The position numbers and the translations under genes were made by a program. Positions 1 to 7,963 of a DNA stretch of 27,942 nt are shown here, piece by piece. The notes under the pieces were generated by a model. It was not told the DNA's origin. It searched no databases and saw nothing but the letters and a program-made list of their open reading frames with translations. The stretch spans positions 1 to 27,942 of the forward strand of contig JBBQGB010000043.1 in the NCBI GenBank assembly GCA_038322575.1, written 5' to 3'. Origin of the DNA: JACMOY01 sp038322575. Lineage in GTDB: Bacteria; Actinomycetota; Actinomycetes; Actinomycetales; Angustibacteraceae. Positions within the stretch are counted from its first letter, which is position 1. Each line of letters starts with the position of its first letter.

Positions 1-676
1 CGCCCAGTCGCAGGCGCTCACCGACGCAGTTGACCGGGCCGGTGGTGCCCGCCTCACCCGCAGTCACCAGCCAGGCCGCCAGGTCACGGACGTCGATGGT
101 CTGGGTCGGCTGCTCGGCGGCGTCGGGCACGAGCACCGGACCGTCGCCGGCCAGCGCGAACCGGCTCACCCAGTACCCGAACCGGTCGCTCGCGTCGCCG
201 GGGCCACCGATCAGGCCGGCCCGGGCCAGCAGCGCGCGGTCGCCGACCGAGGACAGCACGGCGGTCTCGCACAGCACCTTGGCCTCGCCGTAGGTCTCGA
301 CCGTTGCGGGGGCGTCGGCAGCCAGCGGGGCCAGCAGCGGCGCGTCCTCGTCGGCCCCCGGGGTGTCGTGCGCGGCGTACACCGAGCAGGACGACACGTA
401 GGTCCAGTGGGCGGCCCGCGGGCCGAGCGCGGTGACGGCCTCGCGCACCTGCGCGGGCTGCCACGACACGTCGACGACCGCGTCCCAGTCGCGGCCCAGC
501 ACGGCGTCGTAGGCGCCGGGCTGCGACCGGTCGGCGGTGACCAAGGCAGCACCCGGCGCCACGGCACCGGCCGCACCGCGCGCCAGGCAGGTCACCCGGT
601 GTCCCCGCTCGAGCGCGGCCCGCGCCACCTCGCGTCCCAACCACGCCGTCCCACCCAGCACCAGGAGCTCGCCCAT
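1..676 (-). CDS. NAD-dependent epimerase/reductase (extended SDR), 3' end outside window
   Basis: My translation of the minus strand from the ATG at 676 gives 225 residues with no stop before the window edge, so the C-terminus is missing. The N-terminus is a Rossmann nucleotide-binding segment with GGTAWLG at residues 8-14. An active-site-like YGEAK (Tyr129, Lys133) follows a YVSSCSVY strand. This is the layout of the extended short-chain dehydrogenase/NAD-dependent epimerase family. These enzymes act on nucleotide sugars or other small molecules, and the substrate cannot be read from the sequence. The gene is divergent from pafA, across a 392-bp gap. Family assignment is firm; the specific function is unknown. 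Confidence 0.85.
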   Translation of the reverse strand, partial: MGELLVLGGTAWLGREVARAALERGHRVTCLARGAAGAVAPGAALVTADRSQPGAYDAVLGRDWDAVVDVSWQPAQVREAVTALGPRAAHWTYVSSCSVYAAHDTPGADEDAPLLAPLAADAPATVETYGEAKVLCETAVLSSVGDRALLARAGLIGGPGDASDRFGYWVSRFALAGDGPVLVPDAAEQPTQTIDVRDLAAWLVTAGEAGTTGPVNCVGERLRLG

Positions 677-1068
677 GCCCCCACCCCACCAGCCGGCAGC
701 CGGGCGCGTCACCGAGGTTCGCCGTCGGCGCAACCGGTGGTGCGTCTCCGTCTCGCGGCCCTCTGGACCGGCCGACGCGGCGTGCCCCTGCCAGCACTGT
801 GGTCACCCGATGGGTGAACCGTGGAAGAACGGGGCAACGGCGCGTCAGATCTGACGCGCCGTTGCCCCGATCAGCCGTCGGCCGACCCGGTCGGGCACCT
901 GCGGGGCCGCCGCGGCTCGCTGGACGTGCTGGTGGGCGTCGTCCTGACCTGCACCGAAGCAGCGTCCAGGGCGCTCGGACTGCGCGACGGGCAGGCGTTC
1001 GGGTCGCCTCCGCACGCGGGCCCGCCGACCGACGTACCCTGAAGCCCGGCGACCTGCGAGGGAGCGGC
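677..1068. other. Divergent intergenic region between the epimerase gene and pafA
   Basis: I see no credible gene in these 392 bases. They hold a short inverted repeat at 803-817 (TCACCC, 3-nt spacer, GGGTGA) and a perfect 40-bp palindrome at 830-869. A possible -10 box for pafA (TACCCT, about 1035-1040) lies some 30 nt before its start codon. The short plus-strand reading frame at 821-1042 runs through the palindrome and has no homology I recognise. Confidence 0.6.
830..869. repeat. Perfect 40-bp palindrome, copy 1
   Basis: The two 20-base halves are exact reverse complements, each half starting CGGGGCAACGG from its outer end, with no loop. A near-identical element lies at 3936-3975. This copy sits between two divergently transcribed genes, so it is not the 3' terminator of either neighbour. 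It could be an operator or a dispersed intergenic repeat. Confidence 0.9.
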
Positions 1069-2430
1069 ATGGACCGGCGGATCTTCGGGATCGAGAACGA
1101 GTACGGCGTCACGTGCACGTTCGAGGGCCAGCGCAGGCTGAGCCCGGACGAGGTCGCGCGCTACCTGTTCCGGCGGGTCGTGTCGTGGGGCCGGTCCAGC
1201 AACGTCTTCCTGCGCAACGGCGCCCGGCTCTACCTCGACGTCGGCTCGCACCCCGAGTACGCGACCCCCGAGTGCGACGACGTCCGCCAGGTCGTCGTGC
1301 ACGACAAGGCCGGCGAGCGCATCCTCGAGGGGCTGGTGGCCGACGCGCAGACCCGCCTCGCCGACGAGGGCATCGCCGGGGACGTCTACCTGTTCAAGAA
1401 CAACACCGACTCGGCCGGCAACTCCTACGGCTGCCACGAGAACTACCTGGTGCCTCGGCACGGCGACTTCCAGCGGCTCTCCGACATCCTGATCCCGTTC
1501 TTCGTCAGCCGCCAGATCATCTGCGGCGCGGGCAAGATCCTGCAGACCCCGCGCGGTGCCGTGTTCTGCGTCAGCCAGCGGGCCGACCACATCTGGGAGG
1601 GCGTGTCGAGCGCCACCACCCGCTCGCGGCCGATCATCAACACCCGCGACGAGCCGCACGCGGACGCCGAGAAGCACCGGCGGCTGCACGTGATCGTCGG
1701 TGACTCCAACATGAGCGAGACCACGACGATGCTCAAGGTCGGCTCGGCCGACCTGGTGCTGCAGATGATCGAGGCCGGGGTCGTCATGCGCGACCTGTCC
1801 CTCGAGAACCCGATCCGCGCCATCCGCGAGATCAGCCACGACATGACCGGACGTCGGCTGGTGCGCCTCGCGGGCGGGCGCGAGATGTCGGCGCTGCAGA
1901 TCCAGACCGAGTACTACGAGCGGGCCTGCGAGTTCGTCGAGCAGCAGGGTGCCTCGACGCCCGCGCACAAGACGGTGCTCGAGCTGTGGGGCCGCACCCT
2001 GTGGGCGATCGAGACCGGCGACCTGTCGCTGGTCGACCGCGAAATCGACTGGGTCATCAAGCACCGGCTGATCGAGCGCTACCGCGCCAAGCACGGTCTC
2101 GAGCTCAGCAGCCCGCGGATCGCGCAGATCGACCTCGCGTACCACGACATCCACCGCCGCCGCGGGCTGTACTACCTGCTGCAGCGCAGCGGCCAGGTCG
2201 AGCGGGTGGCCAGCGACCTGGAGATCTTCGAGGCCAAGAACGTGCCGCCGCAGACGACCCGGGCCAAGCTGCGCGGTGACTTCGTGCGCGCGGCGCAGGA
2301 CAACCGGCGCGACTTCACCGTCGACTGGGTGCACCTGAAGCTCAACGACCAGGCCCAGCGCACCGTGCTGTGCAAGGACCCGTTCGCGAGCACCGACGAG
2401 CGCGTCGAGCGGCTGATCGCCGGCATGTAG
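1069..2430 (+). CDS. pafA: Pup--protein ligase PafA
   Basis: PafA uses ATP to join the C-terminal glutamate of Pup to lysines of target proteins, marking them for the mycobacterial-type proteasome. The product is 453 residues, the normal family length. It opens with the family signature GIENEYGV, containing the metal/ATP-binding Glu9, and has the conserved LYLDVGSHPEYATPECD segment with its catalytic-type Asp57. The ATG at 1069 is chosen because a GAGGGAG ribosome-binding site lies about 6 nt upstream and the protein then begins exactly at the conserved MDRRIFGIENEYG. A longer open frame upstream runs through the palindrome and is not credible. Two FKBP genes follow, and pafB-pafC lie further downstream, as in other actinobacteria. 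Pup and Dop are not in the window. Confidence 0.97.
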   Translation: MDRRIFGIENEYGVTCTFEGQRRLSPDEVARYLFRRVVSWGRSSNVFLRNGARLYLDVGSHPEYATPECDDVRQVVVHDKAGERILEGLVADAQTRLADEGIAGDVYLFKNNTDSAGNSYGCHENYLVPRHGDFQRLSDILIPFFVSRQIICGAGKILQTPRGAVFCVSQRADHIWEGVSSATTRSRPIINTRDEPHADAEKHRRLHVIVGDSNMSETTTMLKVGSADLVLQMIEAGVVMRDLSLENPIRAIREISHDMTGRRLVRLAGGREMSALQIQTEYYERACEFVEQQGASTPAHKTVLELWGRTLWAIETGDLSLVDREIDWVIKHRLIERYRAKHGLELSSPRIAQIDLAYHDIHRRRGLYYLLQRSGQVERVASDLEIFEAKNVPPQTTRAKLRGDFVRAAQDNRRDFTVDWVHLKLNDQAQRTVLCKDPFASTDERVERLIAGM

Positions 2431-2518
2431 CCACCGGCCCCAGGCTGCTCGTTCAGGGTGCTCCCAGGGTGCCGGGTTAGGGTTGGGCGTCCCCCCGCAG
2501 TCCACCAAAGGTCTCTTC

Positions 2519-3505
2519 GTGCGCCCTCTCCAGTCCCGACTCGCCGTGCTGCTCGCGGTCCCCGCGCTGCTCCTCGCTGGTTGCGCCAGCGAGGGCTCAC
2601 CCTCGACGCCGGCCGCCTCGTCGGGCGCGGCCACGGGCGCGCAGGCCTCCGCCGCCCTGGCTGCCATCAAGGTCGCGGGCGCACCCGGAGCCAAGCCGAC
2701 CGTGACCCTGGCCTCGACGCCCACCGCGCTGTCGTCGTCCGGTGTCAAGGTGCTGACGCCGGGCACCGGGGCGGCGGTGACCAAGGGACAGCGGGTCACG
2801 GTCGACTACGTGCTGGTCAACGCCAAGACCGGCAAGGAGGCCGACACCACGTTCGGCAAGAAGACCCGGGCCACCTTCCTGGCCGACCCGGGTCAGCTGC
2901 TGCCGGGTCTGGCCAACGGCATGATCGGCCAGAAGATCGGCTCGCGCGTGCTCGTCGGTGTCGCGCCCAAGGACGGCTTCGCCGGCGGCGCGGGCAACCA
3001 GCAGCTCGGCTTCGCCAAGGACGACGCGCTGATCTTCGTGCTCGACATCAAGTCGGCGGTCACCCCGCTGACCGGGCCGCAGGGTGACCCGGTGACGCCG
3101 GCCAAGGGCCTGCCCACGGTCACCCAGGACGCCAAGGGCGTGCCCACCATCGCCGTGCCGAAGACCCCGGCGCCCACCAAGCTCGTGGTCCAGACCCTGA
3201 TCAAGGGCAAGGGCCCGGTCGTCGCCAAGGGCCAGACCATCAGCGCCGCGTACGTCGGCGCGGTGTACGGCACCGGCAAGGTGTTCGACTCCTCGTTCGC
3301 CTCGGGCAACAAGCTCGAGGTGCCGATCGGCGTCGGAGGCCTGGTGCCCGGGTTCGACAAGGGCGTCGTCGGCCAGACCGTCGGCAGCCGCGTCCTGCTC
3401 GTCCTGCCGCCCGCCGAGGGCTACGGCGCCGCCGGCAACGCCCAGGCCGGCATCAAGGGCACCGACACGATCGTCTTCGTCGTCGACGTCCTCGCCGCCA
3501 GCTGA
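2519..3505 (+). CDS. Lipoprotein with two FKBP-type peptidyl-prolyl isomerase domains
   Basis: The predicted product has 328 residues: a hydrophobic signal peptide ending in the lipobox LLLAGC (Cys22), a short Ser/Thr/Ala linker, and two FKBP modules at about residues 75-190 and 225-328. The second domain keeps the better FKBP signature (VFDSSF, LVPGFDKGVVGQTVGSR, YG, IVFVVDV). The first is more divergent. It probably acts as a prolyl isomerase or foldase on the outer face of the membrane. I chose the GTG at 2519 because AAAGG sits 7 nt upstream and the signal peptide then has normal length. A TTG at 2483 would add 12 residues. A possible -10 box (TAGGGT) lies at 2478-2483. FKBP genes next to pafA are common in actinobacteria, but no link to pupylation is established. 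Confidence 0.93.
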   Translation: MRPLQSRLAVLLAVPALLLAGCASEGSPSTPAASSGAATGAQASAALAAIKVAGAPGAKPTVTLASTPTALSSSGVKVLTPGTGAAVTKGQRVTVDYVLVNAKTGKEADTTFGKKTRATFLADPGQLLPGLANGMIGQKIGSRVLVGVAPKDGFAGGAGNQQLGFAKDDALIFVLDIKSAVTPLTGPQGDPVTPAKGLPTVTQDAKGVPTIAVPKTPAPTKLVVQTLIKGKGPVVAKGQTISAAYVGAVYGTGKVFDSSFASGNKLEVPIGVGGLVPGFDKGVVGQTVGSRVLLVLPPAEGYGAAGNAQAGIKGTDTIVFVVDVLAAS

Positions 3506-3536
3506 CCTTCCGACCCGACAGCAAAGGAACCCGCCG

Positions 3537-3917
3537 ATGGCCATCGACCGCACCAAGCCCGAGATCCAGTTCCCCGGCGACGCGCCGCCCGCCGACCTGG
3601 TCGTCAGCGACGACATCGTCGGCGAGGGCACCGAGGCCACGGCCGGCAGCACCGTGCTCGCCCACTACGTGGGTGTCGCGCACTCGACCGGCGAGGAGTT
3701 CGACGCCTCGTGGAACCGCGGCGAGCCGCTGCGGTTCCGTCTCGGCGTCGGCCAGGTCATCGCCGGGTGGGACCAGGGGCTGCAGGGCATGCGGGTCGGC
3801 GGACGACGCACGATCACCATCCCGCCGCACCTGGGGTACGGCGACCGCGGCGCGGGCGGCGCCATCAAGGGCGGCGAGACGCTGATCTTCGTCGTCGACC
3901 TGGTCGAGGTCAGCTGA
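3537..3917 (+). CDS. Cytoplasmic FKBP-type peptidyl-prolyl cis-trans isomerase
   Basis: This is a 126-residue single-domain FKBP with the canonical active-site elements: hydrophobic pocket strands, GEEFDASW, the flap around VIAGWDQGLQGMRVGGRR, LGYGDRGAGGAIKGGETLIFVVDLV. It has no signal peptide, so it should act in the cytosol, catalysing proline isomerisation during folding. The ATG at 3537 has AAAGGA about 9 nt upstream. It lies 31 nt after the lipoprotein FKBP gene and is probably in the same transcript. The pair therefore supplies one exported and one cytosolic FKBP. A hairpin array that starts 18 nt downstream probably ends the transcript. Confidence 0.95.
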   Translation: MAIDRTKPEIQFPGDAPPADLVVSDDIVGEGTEATAGSTVLAHYVGVAHSTGEEFDASWNRGEPLRFRLGVGQVIAGWDQGLQGMRVGGRRTITIPPHLGYGDRGAGGAIKGGETLIFVVDLVEVS

Positions 3918-3935
3918 CCTCAGGGACACCCGCAA

Positions 3936-3975
3936 CGGGGCAACGGCGCGTCACATCTGACGCGCGGTTGCCCCG
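3936..3975. repeat. 40-bp imperfect palindrome, copy 2
   Basis: This is the same 40-base element as at 830-869, again flanked by AA on the left. Relative to a perfect palindrome it has two mismatched pairs, at the 10th and 19th positions from each end. It lies 18 nt after the cytoplasmic FKBP stop, where it may serve as a terminator hairpin. Confidence 0.85.
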
Positions 3976-3979
3976 TCGC

Positions 3980-4017
3980 CGTTCGCGAGCGGCCCGGCGG
4001 CGGGCCGCTCACGAACG
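3980..4017. terminator. Strong hairpin in convergent gap
   Basis: Arms 3980-3995 and 4002-4017 pair over 16 positions with one mismatch, around a 6-nt loop (GGCGGC). There is no U-tract. It lies between the converging FKBP and DUF3866-type genes and could work in both directions. Confidence 0.6.
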
Positions 4018-4030
4018 CCATCCGGTGGTC

Positions 4031-4075
4031 GCGGGGGCACCCCACTACGGTCAGAACGGGGCAGGGTGCCCCCGC
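4031..4075. terminator. 12-bp hairpin spanning the stop codon of the DUF3866-type gene
   Basis: GCGGGGGCACCC at 4031-4042 is exactly complementary to 4064-4075, with a 21-nt loop that contains the minus-strand stop codon (4051-4053). This is a likely transcript end for the minus-strand gene, and the third hairpin in 140 bp. Confidence 0.5.
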
Positions 4076-5196
4076 GGGAACCTGGACCCGGGCGTGAGCA
4101 GCCCGGCGGCGTGCCGGCCCGCCGCGGCGGCCGCGACGAACGCGGCGGGGTCCTCGTCCAGACCGCGGCCCATCGTCGACAGCGGCACCGGGCTGTGGCG
4201 CAGCGCCTCGAGCAGGCCCTCGACCGGCACCGTGACCAGCCGGTGGCGCCCGCCCAGCACCGCCACCTGACGGCGCACGAGGTCACCGAGGTCGCCGGGA
4301 AGGGCCGGGACGACGACGTCCGCCGCCGCCAGCGCCACCCGCCCGTACGCGGTGAGGCTGTGGTGCGAGACACCGCGGTGCCGCTCGCGCGGGTCGGCCT
4401 GCGAGACGCGCAGCGCCGCGACCGGGCGACCGCCCAGGGTGGCCGCGGCGTTGACGGCCTCGCCGCAGGCCACGCCCGAGAAGCCCCAGCGGGTGCCGGT
4501 GCCGAGGTTGCCCGGCCCCTGGACGACGATCGCGATCTCGGCGTCGAGCACCAGGCGGGCGGCGAGCAGCCCGGTGTGCACCGTCACGGCCTCGAGGTCG
4601 CCGCCGAACGCCTGCCCGACGGTGACCGAGCCGACCAGCCACTGCGCCTCGCGCAGCCCAGCGAGCGCGCGCGAGAACCACGCGGGCAGCGCGCCGCCGT
4701 CCGTCATCACGTACGCCACCCGAGCGCCCGGCGCCGTCGTCCGGACGCCGGCCAGCACCGCGGGCAGCGAGGAGTGCAGGTCGGCGGTCACCACCGGCAG
4801 CCCCGCCAGGTCGTCGGCGTCGCGCAGGACGTCGTGGGTCGGCGACTCCTGCTCGTCGACCCCGAGGACGATCGGCTGCAGCGCGGTGTAGCGCGCCTTG
4901 ACCAGGTGGCCGGGAGCCGGCGGGCCGTCGTCCGGCAGCCGGTCGGGCAGCGCGGCGACGAGGGCGTAGCCGCCGGTGCCGAGGCCCCGGGCGAGGGCGC
5001 CGACCGTGAGCAGCACCCGGTCACCCACCGCAGGGTCACCGACCAGGGGCGGGTGGGCGAGCGCGCGCACCCGGTGGGTGCCGTCGGTATCGACCACCTC
5101 GACCGTGAGCTCGACGGCGCCGGCCCAGCGGCGGTCCAGGCTCACGACCCGCCCGCTGCGCCAGCGCACCAGCGGGGACGGGAGGGGCTCGGGCAC
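4051..5196 (-). CDS. DUF3866-type conserved protein
   Basis: The product is 381 residues. It resembles the DUF3866 family, conserved in actinobacteria and some Firmicutes and of unknown function. Visible features are an N-terminal beta-rich part (about residues 8-75), a central region with YVMTDGGALPAWFSRAL and a run of small residues at about 155-185, and a glycine-rich GPGNLGTGTRWGFSG at about 225-240. I see no signal peptide or transmembrane helix. The start is the ATG at 5196, 65 bp from the divergent pafB. The gene interrupts the pafA-to-pafB run on the opposite strand. The family call is from recognition of the overall sequence, so it is moderately sure. Confidence 0.8.
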   Translation of the reverse strand: MPEPLPSPLVRWRSGRVVSLDRRWAGAVELTVEVVDTDGTHRVRALAHPPLVGDPAVGDRVLLTVGALARGLGTGGYALVAALPDRLPDDGPPAPGHLVKARYTALQPIVLGVDEQESPTHDVLRDADDLAGLPVVTADLHSSLPAVLAGVRTTAPGARVAYVMTDGGALPAWFSRALAGLREAQWLVGSVTVGQAFGGDLEAVTVHTGLLAARLVLDAEIAIVVQGPGNLGTGTRWGFSGVACGEAVNAAATLGGRPVAALRVSQADPRERHRGVSHHSLTAYGRVALAAADVVVPALPGDLGDLVRRQVAVLGGRHRLVTVPVEGLLEALRHSPVPLSTMGRGLDEDPAAFVAAAAAGRHAAGLLTPGSRFPRGHPAPF

Positions 5197-5261
5197 CCGG
5201 CGAGCCTACGCACGGGCGCGAGCGTGCGGGTCCGGTAGCGTCGCTGGGCAGGGAGGGCGAG

Positions 5262-6245
5262 ATGTCCACAGCAAAGACCGAACGGTTGCTGAACCTGGTG
5301 ATCTGCCTGCTCAGCACCCGACGGCCGCTGAGCAAGAGCCAGATCCGCCAGGCGGTGCCGCAGTACGCGTCCACGGGGGGTTCCCCGTCGGCGACCGAGG
5401 CGTTCGAGCGGATGTTCGAGCGCGACAAGGACGAGCTGCGCGAGCTCGGCATCCCGATCGTCACGAGCACCCAGGACCCCTTGTTCGGCGACGAGCAGGG
5501 GTACCGGGTCGACCGCGAGGCCTACGCGTTGCCCGAGGTGCACCTGGAGCCGGACGAGCTGGCCGTCGTCGGCCTGGCCTCGCGGGTCTGGCAACAGGCC
5601 AGCCTCGCCGGCCCCGCCGCGCTGGCCCTGACCAAGCTCAAGGCGCTCGGCGCCCCCCAGGACGACGGGTCGCTGATCGGTCTCGAACCGCGGGTGCTCA
5701 CCAGCGAGCCCGCGTTCGAGGCCCTGTGGGCGGCCGTCCGCGACGGCGTGCCGGTGCGGTTCACCTACCGCACCGCGAGCACCGGCGCGGTCGGCGTGCG
5801 CACGGTCGAGCCCTGGGCGGTCACCAGCTGGCACGGCCGCTGGTACCTCGCCGCGAACGACCGCGACCGGGACGCGCCGCGGATGTTCCGGCTCTCGCGG
5901 GTCGAGGGCGAGGTGCGGCCGGCGGGGCGGCCGGGGGAGTACCAGGTGCCCGAGGGCGCCGCGGCCGAGGTGCTCGCCGGACGCGACGCCGAGTCCAGCG
6001 GGGGCAGCGCCCGGGTGCGGGTGCGCGAGGGCGCCGGCCAGCTGCTGCGCCGTCGGGCCGGCGCCATCGACGCGTCGGGCGCCGACGACGGGTGGCACGA
6101 GCTGGTCGTCCCGTACGACGACGTCGAGGTGCTGGCCGAGGAGCTGGTCACGCACGGGCCCCGGGTGGTCGTGCTCGACCCGCCGGCCCTGCGCGACGCC
6201 GTCGTGCGCCGCCTGCAGGGCGTGCTCGAGGCGGCGGTGGCGTGA
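5262..6245 (+). CDS. pafB: WYL-domain transcriptional activator PafB
   Basis: PafB and PafC form the heteromeric regulator that switches on the RecA/LexA-independent DNA-damage response in mycobacteria. The 327-residue product has an N-terminal winged helix (KTERLLNLVICLLSTRRPLSKSQIRQ), the linker GYRVDREAYALPEVHLEPDELAVVGLA, and a WYL domain with WHGRWYLAANDRDRDAPRMFRLSRV at about residues 190-215. A GGAGGG ribosome-binding site precedes the ATG, and a possible -10 box TAGCGT lies at 5236-5241. The pafC start codon overlaps its stop (GTGA), so the two should be made together. Confidence 0.95.
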   Translation: MSTAKTERLLNLVICLLSTRRPLSKSQIRQAVPQYASTGGSPSATEAFERMFERDKDELRELGIPIVTSTQDPLFGDEQGYRVDREAYALPEVHLEPDELAVVGLASRVWQQASLAGPAALALTKLKALGAPQDDGSLIGLEPRVLTSEPAFEALWAAVRDGVPVRFTYRTASTGAVGVRTVEPWAVTSWHGRWYLAANDRDRDAPRMFRLSRVEGEVRPAGRPGEYQVPEGAAAEVLAGRDAESSGGSARVRVREGAGQLLRRRAGAIDASGADDGWHELVVPYDDVEVLAEELVTHGPRVVVLDPPALRDAVVRRLQGVLEAAVA

Positions 6246-7204
6246 GCGAGTCGGCCACCGACCGTCTCTCGCGGCTGCTCGCCCTGGTGCCGTGGCTGCT
6301 CGCCCACCAGGGGGTGCCGCTGCACGCGGCGGCCGAGGAGTTCGGGATCGACGAGGAGCAGCTGGTCAAGGACCTCGAGCTGCTGTTCGTCTGCGGGTTG
6401 CCCGGTCACATGCCCGACGACCTGATCGAGGCCGACTGGGAGGACGGGGTCGTCTACCTCGCGAACGCCGACGTCATCTCGCGTCCGCTGCGCCTCGGCG
6501 TCGACGAGGCCCTGGCCCTGATCGTCGGACTGCGCGCACTCGCCGACGTCCCCGGCCTCGGTGACCGCGACGCCGTCACCCGGGCCCTGGCCAAGCTGGA
6601 GGCCGCGGCCGGCGACGCGGCCGCGGGGGCCGAGTCGATGCGCGTCGACCTGCCGCGGGACGCCGGCGCCGCCGTCGTCACCGCTTGCGAGGACGCTCTG
6701 CGGCGCGGGCGCCGACTGCACCTGGGGTACCTCGTGCCGCACCGCGACGAGACCACCGAGCGCGACGTCGACCCGATGCGCCTGCTGCACCTGGACGGCC
6801 ACTGGTACCTCGAGGGCTGGTGCCACCGGGCCGAGGCGGTGCGGATGTTCCGGCTCGACCGCGTCGTCGACGTCAGGGTGCTGGACGTCGACGGCACGCC
6901 GCCCGCCACCGCGCGCTCGCGCGACCTGGACGCCGGTCTGTTCGCGGCCGGGCCCGGCGACGCCGTGGTCACCCTGCGGCTGTCGCCGCGAGCGCGCTGG
7001 GTGGTCGACTACTACCCGGTCGAGGCCGTCGACACCCTGCCCGACGGTGCGCTGCTGGTGCGGATGCGCACCGGCGACACCGCCTGGCTCCTGCAGCTGG
7101 TGCTGCGGCTGGGCGGCGCGGCGACGGTGCTCGACCCGCCCGCGCTGGCGCAGGACGTCGTGGCGTCCGCGCGCGCTGCGCTGACGGCGTACTCGTCGAG
7201 TTAA
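6242..7204 (+). CDS. pafC: WYL-domain transcriptional activator PafC
   Basis: This is a 320-residue partner of PafB. It starts with GTG inside the pafB stop codon (4-nt overlap), which indicates translational coupling. An N-terminal helix-turn-helix-like segment (residues about 8-45, VPLHAAAEEFGIDEEQLVKDLELL) is followed by the WYL core, with HLDGHWYLEGWCHRAEAVRMFRLDRV at about 180-210. The C-terminal part corresponds to the WCX extension seen in WYL regulators. The WYL domain is thought to sense single-stranded nucleic acid or another damage signal. A 10-bp hairpin follows the stop. Confidence 0.94.
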   Translation: MSESATDRLSRLLALVPWLLAHQGVPLHAAAEEFGIDEEQLVKDLELLFVCGLPGHMPDDLIEADWEDGVVYLANADVISRPLRLGVDEALALIVGLRALADVPGLGDRDAVTRALAKLEAAAGDAAAGAESMRVDLPRDAGAAVVTACEDALRRGRRLHLGYLVPHRDETTERDVDPMRLLHLDGHWYLEGWCHRAEAVRMFRLDRVVDVRVLDVDGTPPATARSRDLDAGLFAAGPGDAVVTLRLSPRARWVVDYYPVEAVDTLPDGALLVRMRTGDTAWLLQLVLRLGGAATVLDPPALAQDVVASARAALTAYSSS

Positions 7205-7210
7205 GGTCCG

Positions 7211-7253
7211 GGCCCGCCGTGCCGACTCCTTGTGCAGTGAGCAACGGCGGGCC
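7211..7253 (+). terminator. Hairpin after pafC
   Basis: GGCCCGCCGT at 7211-7220 pairs perfectly with 7244-7253 around a 23-nt loop, starting 6 nt after the pafC stop. It has no U-tract, so it may be a terminator or a processing/attenuation structure before the zinc-ribbon gene. Confidence 0.5.
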
Positions 7254-7292
7254 ACCGAAGGATCCGCCGGTCACCCGAGGAGGCCACTGACC

Positions 7293-7640
7293 ATGACCAC
7301 GATCAAGGCGTCGTGCCCCTGCTGCGGGGACGTCGAGCTGACCCCGGCCCAGGTGCGACTCGTGGTGTGCACGGTCGCCGACTGGTCGTACTACGCGTTC
7401 ACCTGCAGCACCTGCACCGACGAGGTGCGCAAGCCCGCCGGCACCGACGTCGTCTCGCTGCTGCGGACCGGGGGCGTCGCCGTCGAGCGGTGGAACGTGC
7501 CCGCCGAGGCGCTGGAGGAGCACGACGGCCGGCCCGTCACGTACGACGACGTCCTGGACTTCGCGCTGTGGCTGGCCGACGCCGACGACCTGATGGCGGC
7601 CCTGACCACCCTGCGCCCCGGCGCCCGGGTCGCGCACTGA
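7293..7640 (+). CDS. Small zinc-ribbon-like protein of unknown function
   Basis: The 115-residue product has two CxxC knuckles (Cys8/Cys11 within CPCC, and Cys38/Cys41 within CSTC) separated by 26 residues, a spacing typical of a zinc ribbon. It has an acidic, helical C-terminal half (YDDVLDFALWLADADDLMAAL). I recognise no named family. I chose the ATG at 7293 because GAGGAGG lies about 9 nt upstream. An in-frame GTG at 7230 would extend the protein through the hairpin and is unlikely. It lies between pafC and the tat genes on the same strand, a place where M. tuberculosis has no such gene to my knowledge. It could be a nucleic-acid-binding or metal-binding accessory protein. Confidence 0.8.
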   Translation: MTTIKASCPCCGDVELTPAQVRLVVCTVADWSYYAFTCSTCTDEVRKPAGTDVVSLLRTGGVAVERWNVPAEALEEHDGRPVTYDDVLDFALWLADADDLMAALTTLRPGARVAH

Positions 7641-7669
7641 CCCTGCCGGCCCGCCCCTAGGGTGGGGCC

Positions 7670-7918
7670 ATGTGGTGGTGGATCCTGGTCTGGGCGGTGC
7701 TGCTGCTGGCCGCACTCGCGGTGCTCGGCCTGCTCGGCTGGCGGCTGTTCCGCCAGCTGCTCGCCCTGGGCCGTGAGGTCGGCGCGAGCGGGGGGCGGGT
7801 CAGTGCCGCCCTCGCGGACGTCGACCGCCACGTCGCGGCACCGACCACCACCTCGGTGTTCCTCGACGCCGACCCGACACCGGTTGTTCAGTCGCGACCA
7901 CGGCGCGTCCGGCGCTGA
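7670..7918 (+). CDS. Small single-pass membrane protein
   Basis: This is an 82-residue protein with a Trp-rich start and one transmembrane helix (about residues 3-25), then an amphipathic helix (RLFRQLLALGREVGASGGRVSAALADVDRHV) and a basic tail (RPRRVRR). The shape resembles TatA/B-type or other small inner-membrane proteins, but the FG/PE hinge of the Tat family is absent, so I do not call it TatB. A TAGGGT -10 box ends exactly 6 nt before the ATG, which suggests a leaderless transcript. It lies 46 nt upstream of tatA. Function unknown. Confidence 0.78.
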   Translation: MWWWILVWAVLLLAALAVLGLLGWRLFRQLLALGREVGASGGRVSAALADVDRHVAAPTTTSVFLDADPTPVVQSRPRRVRR

Positions 7919-7963
7919 GAGGCGTACGCTGACGAGGTTGGGTCATCACCCGGAGGGAATCCC

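Noticed and set aside
821..1042. Short plus-strand reading frame in the epimerase-pafA gap
   Set aside because: It runs through the 40-bp palindrome, has no recognisable domain, and lies in a frame open only because of the high GC content.
871..2799. Very long minus-strand reading frame opposite pafA
   Set aside because: It mirrors pafA codons, is rich in low-complexity V/A/D/H/R, and has no domain; it is a GC-driven shadow.
7670..7918. Calling the small membrane protein TatB
   Set aside because: It has one helix and an amphipathic segment, but no FG hinge and no conserved Glu/Pro of the Tat family.
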